A stretch of 64,000 nt of DNA, from the NCBI GenBank assembly GCA_016930675.1, contig JAFGGG010000010.1:1-64000 (forward strand). Reading direction: 5' to 3'. A model generated the notes under the pieces. It made no database searches and had not been told where the DNA came from. It saw only the letters and a program-made list of their open reading frames with translations. This DNA comes from Spirochaetales bacterium. Lineage in GTDB: Bacteria; Spirochaetota; Spirochaetia; SZUA-6; RPPD01. The position numbers and the translations under genes were made by a program. Below, one piece after another: positions 1 to 9,177 of this stretch. Each line of letters starts with the position of its first letter. Position 1 is the stretch's first letter.

Positions 1-26
1 AAAATATAAAATTGTATAATCATTAT

Positions 27-81
27 GGTTAGATTTTTATGTGAGGCATTACTTTTTTTCGGTTAGATTTTTAATGAGGCA
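27..81. repeat. Two-copy imperfect direct repeat
   Basis: Positions 27-48 and 61-81 carry nearly the same 21-22 base unit, beginning ggttagattttt and ending gaggca, with a period of 34 bases. It lies just upstream of the secreted-protein gene at 151. Only two copies are visible because the window begins here; more may lie to the left. Confidence 0.6.
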
Positions 82-150
82 ATGCGGAATCTTGACAGGT
101 ATATAAAAGATGCCTTACTATTAAGGAAAATCGTAAACAAAGGAGTAACG

Positions 151-657
151 ATGAAAATCAACTTTTTATTGCTTCAGATTATATTATTAGCGACCGTCCC
201 GTTTTTGCTGGGCAGCATGTCGTCGATTGACATAACAGATACAATTCGGGTTGAGGAGATTGCCGGCATACCGGCAAATCAAAATATCCAGGTTGAATGG
301 TCGGGCGATGTTTCCAAACTGCCGATTATCGGTACCTGGATTAACGCTGATTATAATAATGATGGCCGTTCAGCGCGAGTGGATTATATTGCCGGCTCCG
401 ATGGAACAATCAGTTACGCGGCTTTCGATAAAGCCGACGGTTCGGGAAATGTATATAAAGGAACAGTGAAATACCTCGAACGCTGGACCGATACGGAGGG
501 CAGGCAGTGCGGGAAGAGTATCGTGACACTCGACCTGGGAATGTCTTGGGAAACCTTGGACCGGATCAGCGCAGATGGAAAAACTCTTGAAGTTCAGTCC
601 GGTGTAAGTGAGATTGATCCCAAAGGTCCGCGTTATTCGGTTTATTACCGAAAATGA
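151..657 (+). CDS. Small secreted protein of unknown function
   Basis: A 168-residue protein. I start it at ATG 151 because AGGAG lies at 141-145; the frame stays open further upstream (from about 82), but that part has no good ribosome site and would bury the signal peptide. Residues 1-20 are a typical signal sequence (basic MKIN start, then a Leu/Ile-rich core), so export to the periplasm or outer surface is likely. No Cys follows the hydrophobic core, so it is not an obvious lipoprotein. The mature part looks like a compact beta-rich domain with W/Y/G-rich segments (GTWINADYNNDG, KYLERWTD), reminiscent of small lipocalin-like extracytoplasmic domains, but I do not recognise the family. It converges on the comM gene. 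Confidence 0.7.
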   Translation: MKINFLLLQIILLATVPFLLGSMSSIDITDTIRVEEIAGIPANQNIQVEWSGDVSKLPIIGTWINADYNNDGRSARVDYIAGSDGTISYAAFDKADGSGNVYKGTVKYLERWTDTEGRQCGKSIVTLDLGMSWETLDRISADGKTLEVQSGVSEIDPKGPRYSVYYRK

Positions 658-725
658 AAGTGAAAAAGAGTCGCTCACTGTCATAAGTCCGGATGAAGGA
701 CAAAATATTCCGTAAAATTGAGAAC

Positions 726-2282
726 CTAATTATAACTCCAAAACGTATCTTCCTCACCGTACCTTCTATGCTGGACAGCTTCCAACACATGTTCTTTGCA
801 GATATTCACTGAATCTTCGAAATCCGCAATCGTACGAGCTACCTTCAGGATGGAATGGTAGGCGCGTGAAGAGAGGGAAAGTTTTTCAATAGCTTTAGCC
901 AGCAAAGAAGCGGAATGCTTGTCCAGATTGCAGAAATTATCGATCAACCCCGGCGGAATTTGGGAGTTGCGCGAAAAGTTGTAATGTGAAAAGCGTTTTC
1001 TTTGCTGGGCGACCGCGTGTTGAACACGTGTCTTTATGTGCATGCTCGTCTCTTTTTCCCTGCCCGCTATCTGATAACTGGTTACGGGCTTTACCGGAAT
1101 GCGGATGTCGATTCTGTCGAGCAGCGCCCCGCCTATTTTTCGCCAGTAACGGGAAAGTTCCAGCGTGCTGCAAAGACATACTTTGTCTCCTCTGCCCAAG
1201 TTTCCGCAGGCACACGGATTGGCAGCTAAAACAAGTTGAAATGAGGCGGGAAACCAGACACTAAGACCCGCTCTGGCCAGAACTACTTTTTCCTGCTCGA
1301 TCGGTTCACGCAGGCTTTGCAGAATATTTTTTTTAAACTCAGGAGCTTCATCCAAAAAAAGGATACCGCGGTGGGCAAGGGAGAGTTCACCGGGCTTCAG
1401 CAGTTTTCCGCCTCCCAGAATACCTTCGTTCGATGCGCTGTGATGCGGCATGCGAAAGGGAATATTACGGATTAAGGCTGATTTTGGGGGGAGCAGTCCG
1501 GCAACCGAATGGATGCGGGTTACTTCAATAGATTCGGATTGGGATAAGTGAGGAATAATGGTGGGAAGCCGTTTAACCGCCATGGTTTTACCGCTACCCG
1601 GCGGACCGAAGACAAGCAGGTGATGCCTGCCGGCGGCAGCGATAGCCAAAGCACGCTTTAAAACCCAGTGCGCTTTGATATCGGAAAAATCACCGTATTC
1701 CAGAGGAGTATAAAGTAGTTCATGTTCGGCATTCTCACATTGACCATTGTACTGATTGCTGGGGGGAGAATGCAGGTGGGTCAGAAAATCGGTTGCCTGT
1801 TTTAGATCATTAATCCCGTAGATTTTACCACGTCCCAGTACCAAGGCTTCACGTATATTGTTGCTCGGGACCAGAAATTTATTATACCCCCGGGAAAGTC
1901 CCGTGGCTACAGCCGAAAGCACTCCGCGTACCGGCCTCACTTTTCCTGAAAGATTGAGCTCTCCCAATACCAGGATTTTTTCTTTAGACGCCTTGGTAAT
2001 CTGCCCCGATGCTATGAGGATGCCTAAGGCGATGGGCAGATCAAAACAGGCGCCCTCTTTTTTAAGCGCCGCCGGAGCCAGATTGACAAGAATTCTGTCG
2101 GCGGGAAATTTGAATCCGCTATTCCGGATCGCCACCCGCACACGCTCTTTGGCTTCTCGAACCGCACTGTCGGGAAGCCCGACAATATCTATGCCCGGCA
2201 GCCCTCTCCTGATATCTATCTCTACGGTTATTATCTCGCCTTCAATGCCTAAAGGCGCGTGACTTGCAATTTCGGCAAACAT
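726..2282 (-). CDS. comM: YifB/ComM family Mg-chelatase-like AAA+ ATPase
   Basis: 518 residues, close to the usual ~505 of the family. The N-terminal ChlI-like domain (about 1-170) shows the family pattern GLPDSAVREAKERVR; the AAA+ core has Walker A GPPGSGKT at 226-233 and Walker B LFLDEAPEF around 309-316; the C-terminal Mg_chelatase_C part starts near 400 with a CACGNLG-type Cys cluster around 365-375. ComM of Haemophilus and Vibrio is a hexameric helicase that promotes branch migration during natural transformation; in other bacteria the role is less clear. The start is supported by a perfect AGGAGG seven bases upstream on the minus strand. Divergent from the TM2 gene, with which it shares a ~100-base promoter region. 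No other competence gene is in the window. Confidence 0.93.
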   Translation of the reverse strand: MFAEIASHAPLGIEGEIITVEIDIRRGLPGIDIVGLPDSAVREAKERVRVAIRNSGFKFPADRILVNLAPAALKKEGACFDLPIALGILIASGQITKASKEKILVLGELNLSGKVRPVRGVLSAVATGLSRGYNKFLVPSNNIREALVLGRGKIYGINDLKQATDFLTHLHSPPSNQYNGQCENAEHELLYTPLEYGDFSDIKAHWVLKRALAIAAAGRHHLLVFGPPGSGKTMAVKRLPTIIPHLSQSESIEVTRIHSVAGLLPPKSALIRNIPFRMPHHSASNEGILGGGKLLKPGELSLAHRGILFLDEAPEFKKNILQSLREPIEQEKVVLARAGLSVWFPASFQLVLAANPCACGNLGRGDKVCLCSTLELSRYWRKIGGALLDRIDIRIPVKPVTSYQIAGREKETSMHIKTRVQHAVAQQRKRFSHYNFSRNSQIPPGLIDNFCNLDKHSASLLAKAIEKLSLSSRAYHSILKVARTIADFEDSVNICKEHVLEAVQHRRYGEEDTFWSYN

Positions 2283-2381
2283 AATACCTCCTCAAGCTTT
2301 AATACGCCGGAGAATTTAATATTGATTTTTATGGTTTGGCGTAATATATTGATTATGGTAATTTTCTATAGGAGGAAAGGT

Positions 2382-2867
2382 TTGTATTCTTTAGATACCG
2401 CGTATTTGATGTGGGCTCTGGCCTTTATCTTTCCGGGGCTGCACCGGTTCTACCTGGGCAAAATCGGCAGTGGTATTCTTCATTTCTGCACAAGAGGTTT
2501 ATTTTTTATCGGTTGGATTCTTGATTTTCGCAGATTGCCGGAAATGGTGAGGGAGGCCAATTTGCGCATTGAATACAAGAAGGCCCTTACGGGTGGCAAT
2601 GTTAATATGCCGCCTTCTCAAAAGGTAAGAGTCAAAGAAACCATAGAAAAGGTAATTTTAAAAACCGCCAAGAAGAATAAGGGGCTTGCCACTCCCAGTG
2701 AAGTTGCGCTGGAAGGCGATATTTCAATTGAAGATGCTAAAAATTATTTAGAGAAATTGGTTTCCAAGGGTTTCGCGGAGTTAAAGGTAAGAAAGTCCGG
2801 TACGCTTGTTTATTATTTCCCCGAGCTTTCAGAACATTCCGCTTCCACGGATTTTGAAGATTTTTAG
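2382..2867 (+). CDS. TM2-domain membrane protein with C-terminal winged-helix-like domain
   Basis: 161 residues from a TTG start at 2382, chosen because AGGAGG lies at 2370-2375 with ideal spacing; the open frame extends upstream to 2259, but that part overlaps the divergent comM start. Residues ~5-50 form a TM2 domain: hydrophobic helix, the signature PGLHRFYLGKIGSG, and a second helix ending near DFRRLP. Residues ~85-150 look like a winged helix-turn-helix (helices around VKETIEKVIL, SIEDAKNYLEKLVSKG, then a wing LKVRKSGTLVYYF). TM2 domains are membrane hairpins of unknown function; a DNA- or protein-binding wHTH attached to one suggests a membrane-tethered regulator. That is inference only. 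Confidence 0.8.
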   Translation: MYSLDTAYLMWALAFIFPGLHRFYLGKIGSGILHFCTRGLFFIGWILDFRRLPEMVREANLRIEYKKALTGGNVNMPPSQKVRVKETIEKVILKTAKKNKGLATPSEVALEGDISIEDAKNYLEKLVSKGFAELKVRKSGTLVYYFPELSEHSASTDFEDF

Positions 2868-2927
2868 AATAAATTTATGCTGTTTTTCCGCGTCCACTCT
2901 TCATGCACATGAGAGGCGCAATAAGAC

Positions 2928-3197
2928 TCAAATAAAATTATAATGCTTTCTCACTGCTTTTTTTATATCCCAAACACATTGTAATCCTTGTTTAAATGTA
3001 ACAAAATCACCGGCTTTAATCGAATAGTTGCCTTCGGATGTTTCCACAACTATCTGCCCGTCGAGGATTAAACATTGCTCCGTGGAATCATATGCCCAAT
3101 CAAAGCGTGATACTTCTTTAGTCCATATAGGCCACGTTTCGATGCCTCGCGCTTTTATCTCCTCATCCGAGAGTTTCTCAATAATCACCTGCGCCAT
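2928..3197 (-). CDS. Small cupin (DUF861/ureidoglycine aminohydrolase-like fold)
   Basis: 89 residues, one cupin barrel. The pattern FDWAYDSTEQCLILDG then IKAGDFVTFKQGLQCVWDI matches the single-domain cupin_3 group often annotated as cupin domain proteins. In this group the metal-binding His residues of larger cupins are mostly absent, as here, so an enzymatic role is not assured. The start codon has GAGGAG six to eight bases upstream on the minus strand. The 3' end faces the TM2 gene with a ~60-base gap. Function unknown; sugar or small-ligand binding is the usual guess for the fold. Confidence 0.85.
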   Translation of the reverse strand: MAQVIIEKLSDEEIKARGIETWPIWTKEVSRFDWAYDSTEQCLILDGQIVVETSEGNYSIKAGDFVTFKQGLQCVWDIKKAVRKHYNFI

Positions 3198-3244
3198 GGT
3201 ATTCTCCTCTCTTGTTTTGTAGAATTGTTGGCGATGTAGTTATT

Positions 3245-3274
3245 TTGACATAGAATATCAGAAAGGGCTATACA
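3245..3274 (+). promoter_or_regulatory. Sigma70-type promoter of the 3420-5438 operon
   Basis: TTGACA at 3245-3250 and TATACA at 3269-3274, spacing 18. The start of the first gene is ~145 bases downstream. Confidence 0.6.
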
Positions 3275-3419
3275 AAAAATATTAAATTTCCTTTGCAGAA
3301 CCATTATCACAACCAATAAAATAAAGGATTGAACTGTTCCCGCTATGAAAGCTCGCCTTGAAAATAATTAGATTTAATAATATAATGGGATAAAGAATAA
3401 AAATTAGTAGGGCCGGGGA

Positions 3420-3677
3420 GTGGATTTTTTAAAAATTATTTTTGACTGGAAGATAGTGCTTCTCCTTATTGTGGTAATAATTCTGCTCCCTGCTATTTTC
3501 TATTTCGCATCGCTGAATAAATCTGCGGTTCGGGTAAAAAAAATAAAAGTCACTTCACGCAAAACTGAAGTTGCCAGTGAAAAGGAACAGAAACAAAAAT
3601 CGGAAACAAGCGGACAGGTTAAAGGAGAAACCGCCTATCGAGGAGATAGTTCTGTTCAATCTAAGGAGGAAAGATGA
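3420..3677 (+). CDS. Small single-pass membrane protein
   Basis: 85 residues from a GTG start. The first ~32 residues hold a single transmembrane helix (IVLLLIVVIILLPAIFYFA); the rest is a highly charged Lys/Glu/Ser tail of low complexity. The short cytoplasmic leader FLKIIFDWK is positively charged, so the tail probably faces outward. It overlaps the next gene by four bases (ATGA), which implies translational coupling to the lipoprotein. No family recognised. The SD before GTG is weak (purine-rich GGGG close to the start), so the exact start is uncertain. Confidence 0.6.
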   Translation: MDFLKIIFDWKIVLLLIVVIILLPAIFYFASLNKSAVRVKKIKVTSRKTEVASEKEQKQKSETSGQVKGETAYRGDSSVQSKEER

Positions 3678-4288
3678 CGAGAATAGCTTTAATAATTATC
3701 AGCTGTACATTATTATTATTCTCCGGTTGTATCGGTATTGAGAGCAGCATGAAAATAAACGAAAATGGTTCCGGGACGGTTCTGTTAAAATATAAGGTTT
3801 CTCAGCTGCTTGTGAGTATGGGACAAACAGAAACTGAGGGAGAAAAGCAAGTTCCTCTGCCGCTTACGGAAGAAGATTTTCGACAGACGATTGAAAAGGC
3901 ACCCGGTTTAACCCTGCTTTCCATAAACCAGGAAGAAACCGAATCCGATGTGTTAATTCGTGCTGAGATTGCTTTTACCGATATGGAAAGTTTGAGTAAA
4001 AGCGAGGTATTCGCTGATATGCCGATTAGCTTTAGAAACAACGGTAATAATTATATATTTTCACAACTGCTAACTGAAGGTTCGGAAGAGATGACGGAAG
4101 AACAAAGACAAGCCATGGAAGACTTTTTCCAAGGTTATGAACTGGCCTTTATTATTACCGCACCGCGAAAAATTGTAAATTATAACAGAGGTGAGCTCTC
4201 ACAGGATCAGAGAACTTTAACTTACAATATTACCATGTTGCAGCTCTTGGAACTCACTGAACGAACAGAACTTACCCTGTCATGGTAA
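3674..4288 (+). CDS. Lipoprotein with LppM-like domain
   Basis: 204 residues. A signal peptide ends at a lipobox FSGC (Cys 19), so it is probably lipid-anchored. Directly after comes MKINENGSGTVLLKYKVS, a pattern found at the start of LppM/DUF3153-type extracytoplasmic domains, which are built of beta strands and often carry a C-terminal membrane helix; here no C-terminal helix is seen. AAGGAGG lies just before the ATG, which overlaps the preceding stop. Middle member of a three-gene run (3420-5438). Function unknown in the family outside mycobacteria, so I give no role beyond envelope. Confidence 0.7.
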   Translation: MTRIALIIISCTLLLFSGCIGIESSMKINENGSGTVLLKYKVSQLLVSMGQTETEGEKQVPLPLTEEDFRQTIEKAPGLTLLSINQEETESDVLIRAEIAFTDMESLSKSEVFADMPISFRNNGNNYIFSQLLTEGSEEMTEEQRQAMEDFFQGYELAFIITAPRKIVNYNRGELSQDQRTLTYNITMLQLLELTERTELTLSW

Positions 4289-4301
4289 AAAGGAGGATGT
4301 T

Positions 4302-5438
4302 ATGAAAAAAATCATTACTCTGGGATTGCTTTGTTTAGTAATAGTCTTTGGGTGTAAAACTGACGCTGACACGGTGCAGGATGTGGCAGCTGATGATGAA
4401 GCTGCTCTGGTTTCGGAGATGGAAACATATTTAAATAATGCCTTTGAAAAGATGGACCAGATGGCGGTTTCCGAGGGACTTAATCAGTTCGTAGCTGTTT
4501 TGGCTATTAAGGATAAACTTAAAAAGCCTTCTGTTAAAGCCGAGGAACTGGTAAAATCAGCGGAAACAGAGCTGACGAAAATAGCTTCGGGACTGCGCCT
4601 TTTCCCCGGACCGGATTGGCTGGATGAGAACGATAATCAGATTACGGGGAGTACAATGGAGTTGGGTAAAGAGAAGGCGCTTAATCCGGAGGTCCTGCTT
4701 GTCTATAACGTGGGAGGTGAGATAGCCGTTACCGGCGCACCTGTTGAATTCAGCTTTATAAAGGGGGGAGGACTGCTTGATAAAACCGTGACCACAAACG
4801 ATTACGGGCAGGCACTGAGCCTTATTGCCAAGGTGAATGATGTAAAACAGGAAGTAGTAGTGAGAGCCACTGTGACGGTTACTGTTAAAGGGTATACGTA
4901 TCGATTTGAAAACGTTACTCGTGATTTCATATTCGTACCTCCGTCACGACGGGCGACGATTATTGTCTATGAAAGCGCTCCTGATTTTATATCCGATCAT
5001 CCGTTTATTTTTGATACCGCATATAAAACACTAAAAAACATAGATTTCGATTTTACCCAGTATAATGGTGTGCTGATGGGAAAAGAATTTTTAAAAGTTT
5101 TCGGCGGTGATATCGGCGCCATTAAGAAACTGGCTTTGGAACAGGGTGTGCCCTATCTGGTGATGGTCTATAATGACTGCTATAGACTTAACAAAGCCCA
5201 TGCCGACTTTGAGATTTATATTTCTGAGGTTAAAGCCACTTTACGGATTATTCGGGTGGCGGACGGTAAAATACTTTTTGAAACCGTAGCCTATGCGGAT
5301 AAGGCTCATGACAATCCCGGACAGGGAAGTTCAATGGAGAAGGCAAGGAATAACGGATTTCAGAAGGCGGCCAAAGAACTGGAAAGTGATTTAAAGAAAA
5401 AATTCAAGCAGATAAACGAGGCCCTGCTGGGTAAATAA
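4302..5438 (+). CDS. Large lipoprotein of unknown function
   Basis: 378 residues with a signal peptide and lipobox VFGC (Cys 18), 13 bases after the previous lipoprotein and preceded by AAAAGGAGG, so the same operon. Around residues 110-200 the sequence resembles an immunoglobulin-like/invasin-type beta domain (V-Y-N-V-G-G-E-I-A-V-TGAPVEFSF, then TVTTNDYGQA). The C-terminal half (about 220-350) has the layout of an LpoB/CsgG-like or TolB-N-like fold: a fixed strand MVYNDCYRL, then VKATLRIIRVADGKILFET, a motif common in lipoproteins that report metabolic or secretion state. Confidence in the lipoprotein nature is high, in the sub-domains low. Confidence 0.75.
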   Translation: MKKIITLGLLCLVIVFGCKTDADTVQDVAADDEAALVSEMETYLNNAFEKMDQMAVSEGLNQFVAVLAIKDKLKKPSVKAEELVKSAETELTKIASGLRLFPGPDWLDENDNQITGSTMELGKEKALNPEVLLVYNVGGEIAVTGAPVEFSFIKGGGLLDKTVTTNDYGQALSLIAKVNDVKQEVVVRATVTVTVKGYTYRFENVTRDFIFVPPSRRATIIVYESAPDFISDHPFIFDTAYKTLKNIDFDFTQYNGVLMGKEFLKVFGGDIGAIKKLALEQGVPYLVMVYNDCYRLNKAHADFEIYISEVKATLRIIRVADGKILFETVAYADKAHDNPGQGSSMEKARNNGFQKAAKELESDLKKKFKQINEALLGK

Positions 5439-5531
5439 ACTGATTTTACTTACTAAAAAAGGGATTGTCTGAAAAATAAAAAATTTTTTAAGAAGTACAC
5501 ATAGGACACAAAGATACTCATTCTATAGTTT

Positions 5532-7151
5532 TTACAGCGGTTCATTTTCTTCAGGCGGTTCCTGGAGCTGATCTTTTTCTATTCGAGGTCTGATAATGGT
5601 AAAGTTTTTCATTATTCCCGTAAAAACAAGTAACAGTTTTTGTGATTCAAGCAGGTTGCTCCACAACTCCTGATTTTTATCTCCCCCGATGACTTTTATA
5701 TTACTGATAAGCGTGGGAGCATGCTGCTTGGAATCGCTTATTATCTCGGAAATAACCTCTTGAAAGGCGTAATACATATTAGTATAGTCTTCTATCACTT
5801 TGATGGCCATATTGTTTATCGTTTCGATGAGTTTATTGAGAGAGTACACAACGGACTTGCCTTTTTTATAATCCACTAAATATTTTCTTATTTTATTTAT
5901 GCTTACTTCTCCCGTGGCTGTAAGTGTGTGCTCGAAATCGGAGATCCCATCTTTAATTCCTTGAGCTGAATGAAACAGATTCACAAAACGATCTTTGAAT
6001 TTCTTGTCCTCAAAAAAGCCATTGATTATTATTTTTTTTATGGTTTCCTGAATTTTATTTTCAAAATGATACATTGTAAAGCTTTTCAAGATTTTAAGGG
6101 GTTTGGTGTAGATAAAGGAGTTGAAGGATTCGGCTTGAAGCATTTTCGCCATATCTTCGGTATACCCTTCAATTTCCACTAAATCGGTTTCATCGAAAAG
6201 ATGAGACAGGTCCTTAAGGATATCTCTCTCAGTGCATTCACGGGTCACTTTTTCCACATCTCTTTGAAAGCGGGACGACAGCTTTCCTTTGTAGACATCG
6301 AGATAGCTTTTTGTGGATGTGTCCGTCTTTATCGTGAAATAAGGATCCACGTTTATTGCACGCAGCATGCTAAGCAGAATCCCGGGTGAGAGGTATGTTT
6401 TATGAATTGTATCCAATGCGGATACAATTTTCTTGATTTTTATCTCGTCTACCTCTGTTACATTTTTTTTCAGTCGTCGAAGTAAGAAAATTAGATTTTT
6501 ATCAATACCTAAACTCAAATCCAATTCCGCGAAGATAAAGTAGAAATCCATGAGATCCTGATTTGCATGATGGCCGATACATGGCACGAACCTGGGTTTA
6601 TAGCCGGTGGAAAGCGAAATATCCGGATCAAAATACATGAGCAAGCGGATAAAATCGTGTCTGCAGAGGGAAATAAAATGTTCCAATGCGGTAAATTCCG
6701 AGTCGAATGTAGAGAAATCAGGCCCTGAAAAAAGTTTTATGAATTCGGCAAACTCTTTATTCAGGATTTCGGTTTCCGTCCTTACGGATACCGTGTGTAA
6801 AAGGCGCTTGTTAATCTCATCATAAGTAAAATTCTGTTTTTTAAACTGCATGTTTTCTTCCAGACGAACCTCGATGAGATATTCTTTAAATTTCTCAGCC
6901 AGGCGATCATTTTCGTTCAAGATGGTTTTATAGATAAGTTCCTTTAAAGGATGCAGATATTGCAAGAAGGTAAGCAGAGTGCGGGCGAATTGAGGTAATA
7001 TTTGACCGGTTGCTTGCTTGTAGAACAAAGGCTTGTGCTGCTTGATTTCTCTTAGGATTTTTTTTAAGTCGCGTTTTTTCTTTACCTCCTCGGTATTTCC
7101 CATGAGGAGATTGGAAAAAAAGTTTTTAAGCGCCTGGAATATTTTCAGCAT
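5532..7151 (-). CDS. Large helical cytoplasmic protein, spirochaete family (DUF5312-like)
   Basis: 539 residues, predicted soluble, nearly all helical, with no signal peptide or membrane helix. It begins MLKIFQALKNFFSNLL and contains long Lys/Glu/Leu-rich helices; a conserved-looking central segment is GHHANQDLMDFYFIFAELD. I recall proteins of this length and start in spirochaete genomes under a DUF number (5312), but I could not confirm this. No catalytic motif can be seen. The C-terminal tail is acidic/proline rich (PPEENEPL). It lies immediately downstream of the dusB-tatD pair on the same strand with a 46-base gap, so it may be co-transcribed. Confidence 0.7.
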   Translation of the reverse strand: MLKIFQALKNFFSNLLMGNTEEVKKKRDLKKILREIKQHKPLFYKQATGQILPQFARTLLTFLQYLHPLKELIYKTILNENDRLAEKFKEYLIEVRLEENMQFKKQNFTYDEINKRLLHTVSVRTETEILNKEFAEFIKLFSGPDFSTFDSEFTALEHFISLCRHDFIRLLMYFDPDISLSTGYKPRFVPCIGHHANQDLMDFYFIFAELDLSLGIDKNLIFLLRRLKKNVTEVDEIKIKKIVSALDTIHKTYLSPGILLSMLRAINVDPYFTIKTDTSTKSYLDVYKGKLSSRFQRDVEKVTRECTERDILKDLSHLFDETDLVEIEGYTEDMAKMLQAESFNSFIYTKPLKILKSFTMYHFENKIQETIKKIIINGFFEDKKFKDRFVNLFHSAQGIKDGISDFEHTLTATGEVSINKIRKYLVDYKKGKSVVYSLNKLIETINNMAIKVIEDYTNMYYAFQEVISEIISDSKQHAPTLISNIKVIGGDKNQELWSNLLESQKLLLVFTGIMKNFTIIRPRIEKDQLQEPPEENEPL

Positions 7152-7197
7152 TGCGTTTATTTTATTTTAAAACGAGAATAAAGACAATTCCAATGTT

Positions 7198-8226
7198 TTA
7201 GAGGTTCTTCTTTTTGTAGACATTGATATGCGCGGCATACTCATCCAGCGTTTGCGCTTTATTACACAGCTCTCTTAAGACCTTTGAGTTTTTCAGTCCC
7301 TTTGTGTACGCGGCCATATGTTTTCTCATCTCTCTGCAGGCGATATGCTCGCCTTTCAATTCAGCAAGACGCTTTAAGTGAATGAGTGCTGTAAACAACC
7401 TTTGCTGAGGAGGTATGGTTTCGGTGGTGTTTTCCGCCCCCGCCAGCTGCTTTGTAAGCCTGAAGATAAACGGATTTCCTATAGCGCCACGGGCAAACAT
7501 CACTCCGTCACAGCCGGTTTGCTCTATCATGCAAAGAGCGTGCTCGGCGGAAAACAGGTCTCCCGAGCCGATTACAGGAATTGCAATATGTTTTTTTAAC
7601 GCGCTTATCTGTTCCCAGCGGGCAAGACCGGCAAATCTTTGGGCTCTGGTTCGGGGATGCAGGGTAATTAAGGCCGCGCCGGCTTCTTCAGCCTGACAGG
7701 CTATTTCTAAGAAATTTATCGAGGTTTCATCCCATCCGGAACGCAGCTTAAGTGTGACCGGAATGGAGCTGGCTTGACTCAAAGCTTTTACTATCTCTTG
7801 TATCTTAACCGGAGTCTGCAGGAGTGCTGCTCCCGAACCGGTTTTTAAAACTTTTGGTACGGAACAACCGCAGTTAAGATCGATGAGAGTCGGCTTGTAC
7901 TTCCTGATCTGCGGTAATGCCTTGAGGCAGGTGCTGTATTCGGAGGCAAATAGCTGGACACCCAAGAGTGTCTCATTCTCCGCCCGTTCGAGAAGTGATA
8001 AGGTTTTTTGATTTTTTCTTGCCAGCGCTTCGGCCGATACCATCTCCGTATAAGTGAAATCAGCGCCGTAATCCAGACAGATCGATCTGAAAGCTGCGTC
8101 GGTGTAGCCTGCCAAGGGTGCGAGAAAAAGATTTCCGGGCAGCACACTATTTTTGAGGGTTATCTGTTTTAGGAAATTATTTGCCGTAGTGTGGTTTAAA
8201 CTTTCATGGCTACATCTGTTTTTCAT
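7198..8226 (-). CDS. dusB: tRNA-dihydrouridine synthase
   Basis: 342 residues, a flavin-dependent TIM-barrel enzyme that reduces uridines in the tRNA D-loop with NADPH. Visible motifs: the N-terminal FMN-binding APLAGYTDAAFR at 36-47, the catalytic-Cys region DLNCGCSVPKV with Cys 121, TLKLRSGWDE, the HPRTRAQRF loop, and the phosphate-binding GSGDLFSAEHA and DGVMFARGAIGNP. The Pro that usually follows the catalytic Cys is Ser here. The start lies inside the upstream tatD gene (17-base overlap). The N-terminal ~25 residues before the barrel are longer than usual, and a start at a downstream codon is possible. DusB-type by overall sequence, but Dus paralogues are hard to separate by eye. Confidence 0.9.
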   Translation of the reverse strand: MKNRCSHESLNHTTANNFLKQITLKNSVLPGNLFLAPLAGYTDAAFRSICLDYGADFTYTEMVSAEALARKNQKTLSLLERAENETLLGVQLFASEYSTCLKALPQIRKYKPTLIDLNCGCSVPKVLKTGSGAALLQTPVKIQEIVKALSQASSIPVTLKLRSGWDETSINFLEIACQAEEAGAALITLHPRTRAQRFAGLARWEQISALKKHIAIPVIGSGDLFSAEHALCMIEQTGCDGVMFARGAIGNPFIFRLTKQLAGAENTTETIPPQQRLFTALIHLKRLAELKGEHIACREMRKHMAAYTKGLKNSKVLRELCNKAQTLDEYAAHINVYKKKNL

Positions 8227-8992
8227 CGATGTTGAAAATGGTAAGACTGTTCTGAACGAGCGCTTCTGTTAGTTCTTCCAGAGGAATATCGCGAAGCTCT
8301 GCAATGAACTTCGCGGTTTCACAGAGGTATGATGGTCTGTTGCGCTTGCCTCTGTACACAGCCGGCACCATAAACGGAGCCTCGGATTCGATAAGCATTC
8401 TTTCCAAAGGCATTTTTTTTGCCGCATCATGCAGATTTTTTGCATTACGATAGGTCACATTTCCGGCAAAAGAAATATAGAGATCGAGCTCCAGTGCCTC
8501 CATGGCATATTCGTAATTTTCCGAGTAACAATGCAGAATTCCGCCTTTTGGGGGCAGTTTCTCTCGGAGAATATTGAGCACGTCTTCTCCCGCCTCTCGG
8601 TTATGAATGACAACCGGAAAACCGAGGCGATCGGCAAGTTCCAACTGTTTTATAAAGAGTTCGATTTGTGAATCTTTATCGCCGAATTTTCTATAATAAT
8701 CCAAGCCGATTTCACCGATGGCGACGATTCTTTTTAATTTTGTTCCCTGTCGTATTTGTTCTTCCCAATCATATCCGGGATTAGATACTTCCGACGGCGA
8801 AACACCTATACTGTGAAAAATGTGGCTTTCTGTTTTAAGATTCTCATAAATTTGAAAAAAGTCTCTTAAATTATTAGAAATGCTCACAATGCCGATTACA
8901 TTTTCCTGTTTGGCTTCCTGCACTATGATGAGTTGTTCTATAGGGTCTTCATTTATTAGCCCAATATGGGCATGAGTATCAAAAAGTCGCAT
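8210..8992 (-). CDS. tatD: TatD family metal-dependent hydrolase (DNase)
   Basis: 260 residues, the normal length. Metal ligands of the amidohydrolase-type TIM barrel are visible: DTHAHIG near the N-terminus, GEIGLDYYRK around 100, VIHNREAGED near 130, the HCYSEN His near 155, and ESEAPF near 203 (the usual family Asp is Glu-Ala in a variant TESDAP motif: here IESEAPF). TatD enzymes are 3'-5' exonucleases with roles in DNA repair. Its stop overlaps the dusB start, so the pair is translationally coupled. The start ATG has GGAG upstream on the minus strand. Divergent from the M23 peptidase gene. Confidence 0.92.
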   Translation of the reverse strand: MRLFDTHAHIGLINEDPIEQLIIVQEAKQENVIGIVSISNNLRDFFQIYENLKTESHIFHSIGVSPSEVSNPGYDWEEQIRQGTKLKRIVAIGEIGLDYYRKFGDKDSQIELFIKQLELADRLGFPVVIHNREAGEDVLNILREKLPPKGGILHCYSENYEYAMEALELDLYISFAGNVTYRNAKNLHDAAKKMPLERMLIESEAPFMVPAVYRGKRNRPSYLCETAKFIAELRDIPLEELTEALVQNSLTIFNIDEKQM

Positions 8993-9105
8993 ATTACTCC
9001 AATAATATTTAAGTTTATGGAAAGTATCTACCAGAATACTTAATTACGCTATACAATACCACGAAGATAATAATGAGTCAAGGCAAGGTGCTTCTTATTT
9101 TTTAT

Positions 9106-9134
9106 TTGACAAACTGCATGTTTAATGGTAGGGT
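9106..9134 (+). promoter_or_regulatory. Promoter of the M23-bactofilin operon
   Basis: TTGACA at 9106-9111, 17-base spacer, TAGGGT at 9129-9134. The -35 is perfect, the -10 weak. The TTG start is 43 bases further on. Confidence 0.55.
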
Positions 9135-9177
9135 GAACACAAAACAGCATAATTATCTCAAAATGAGGTCTTGAAGT

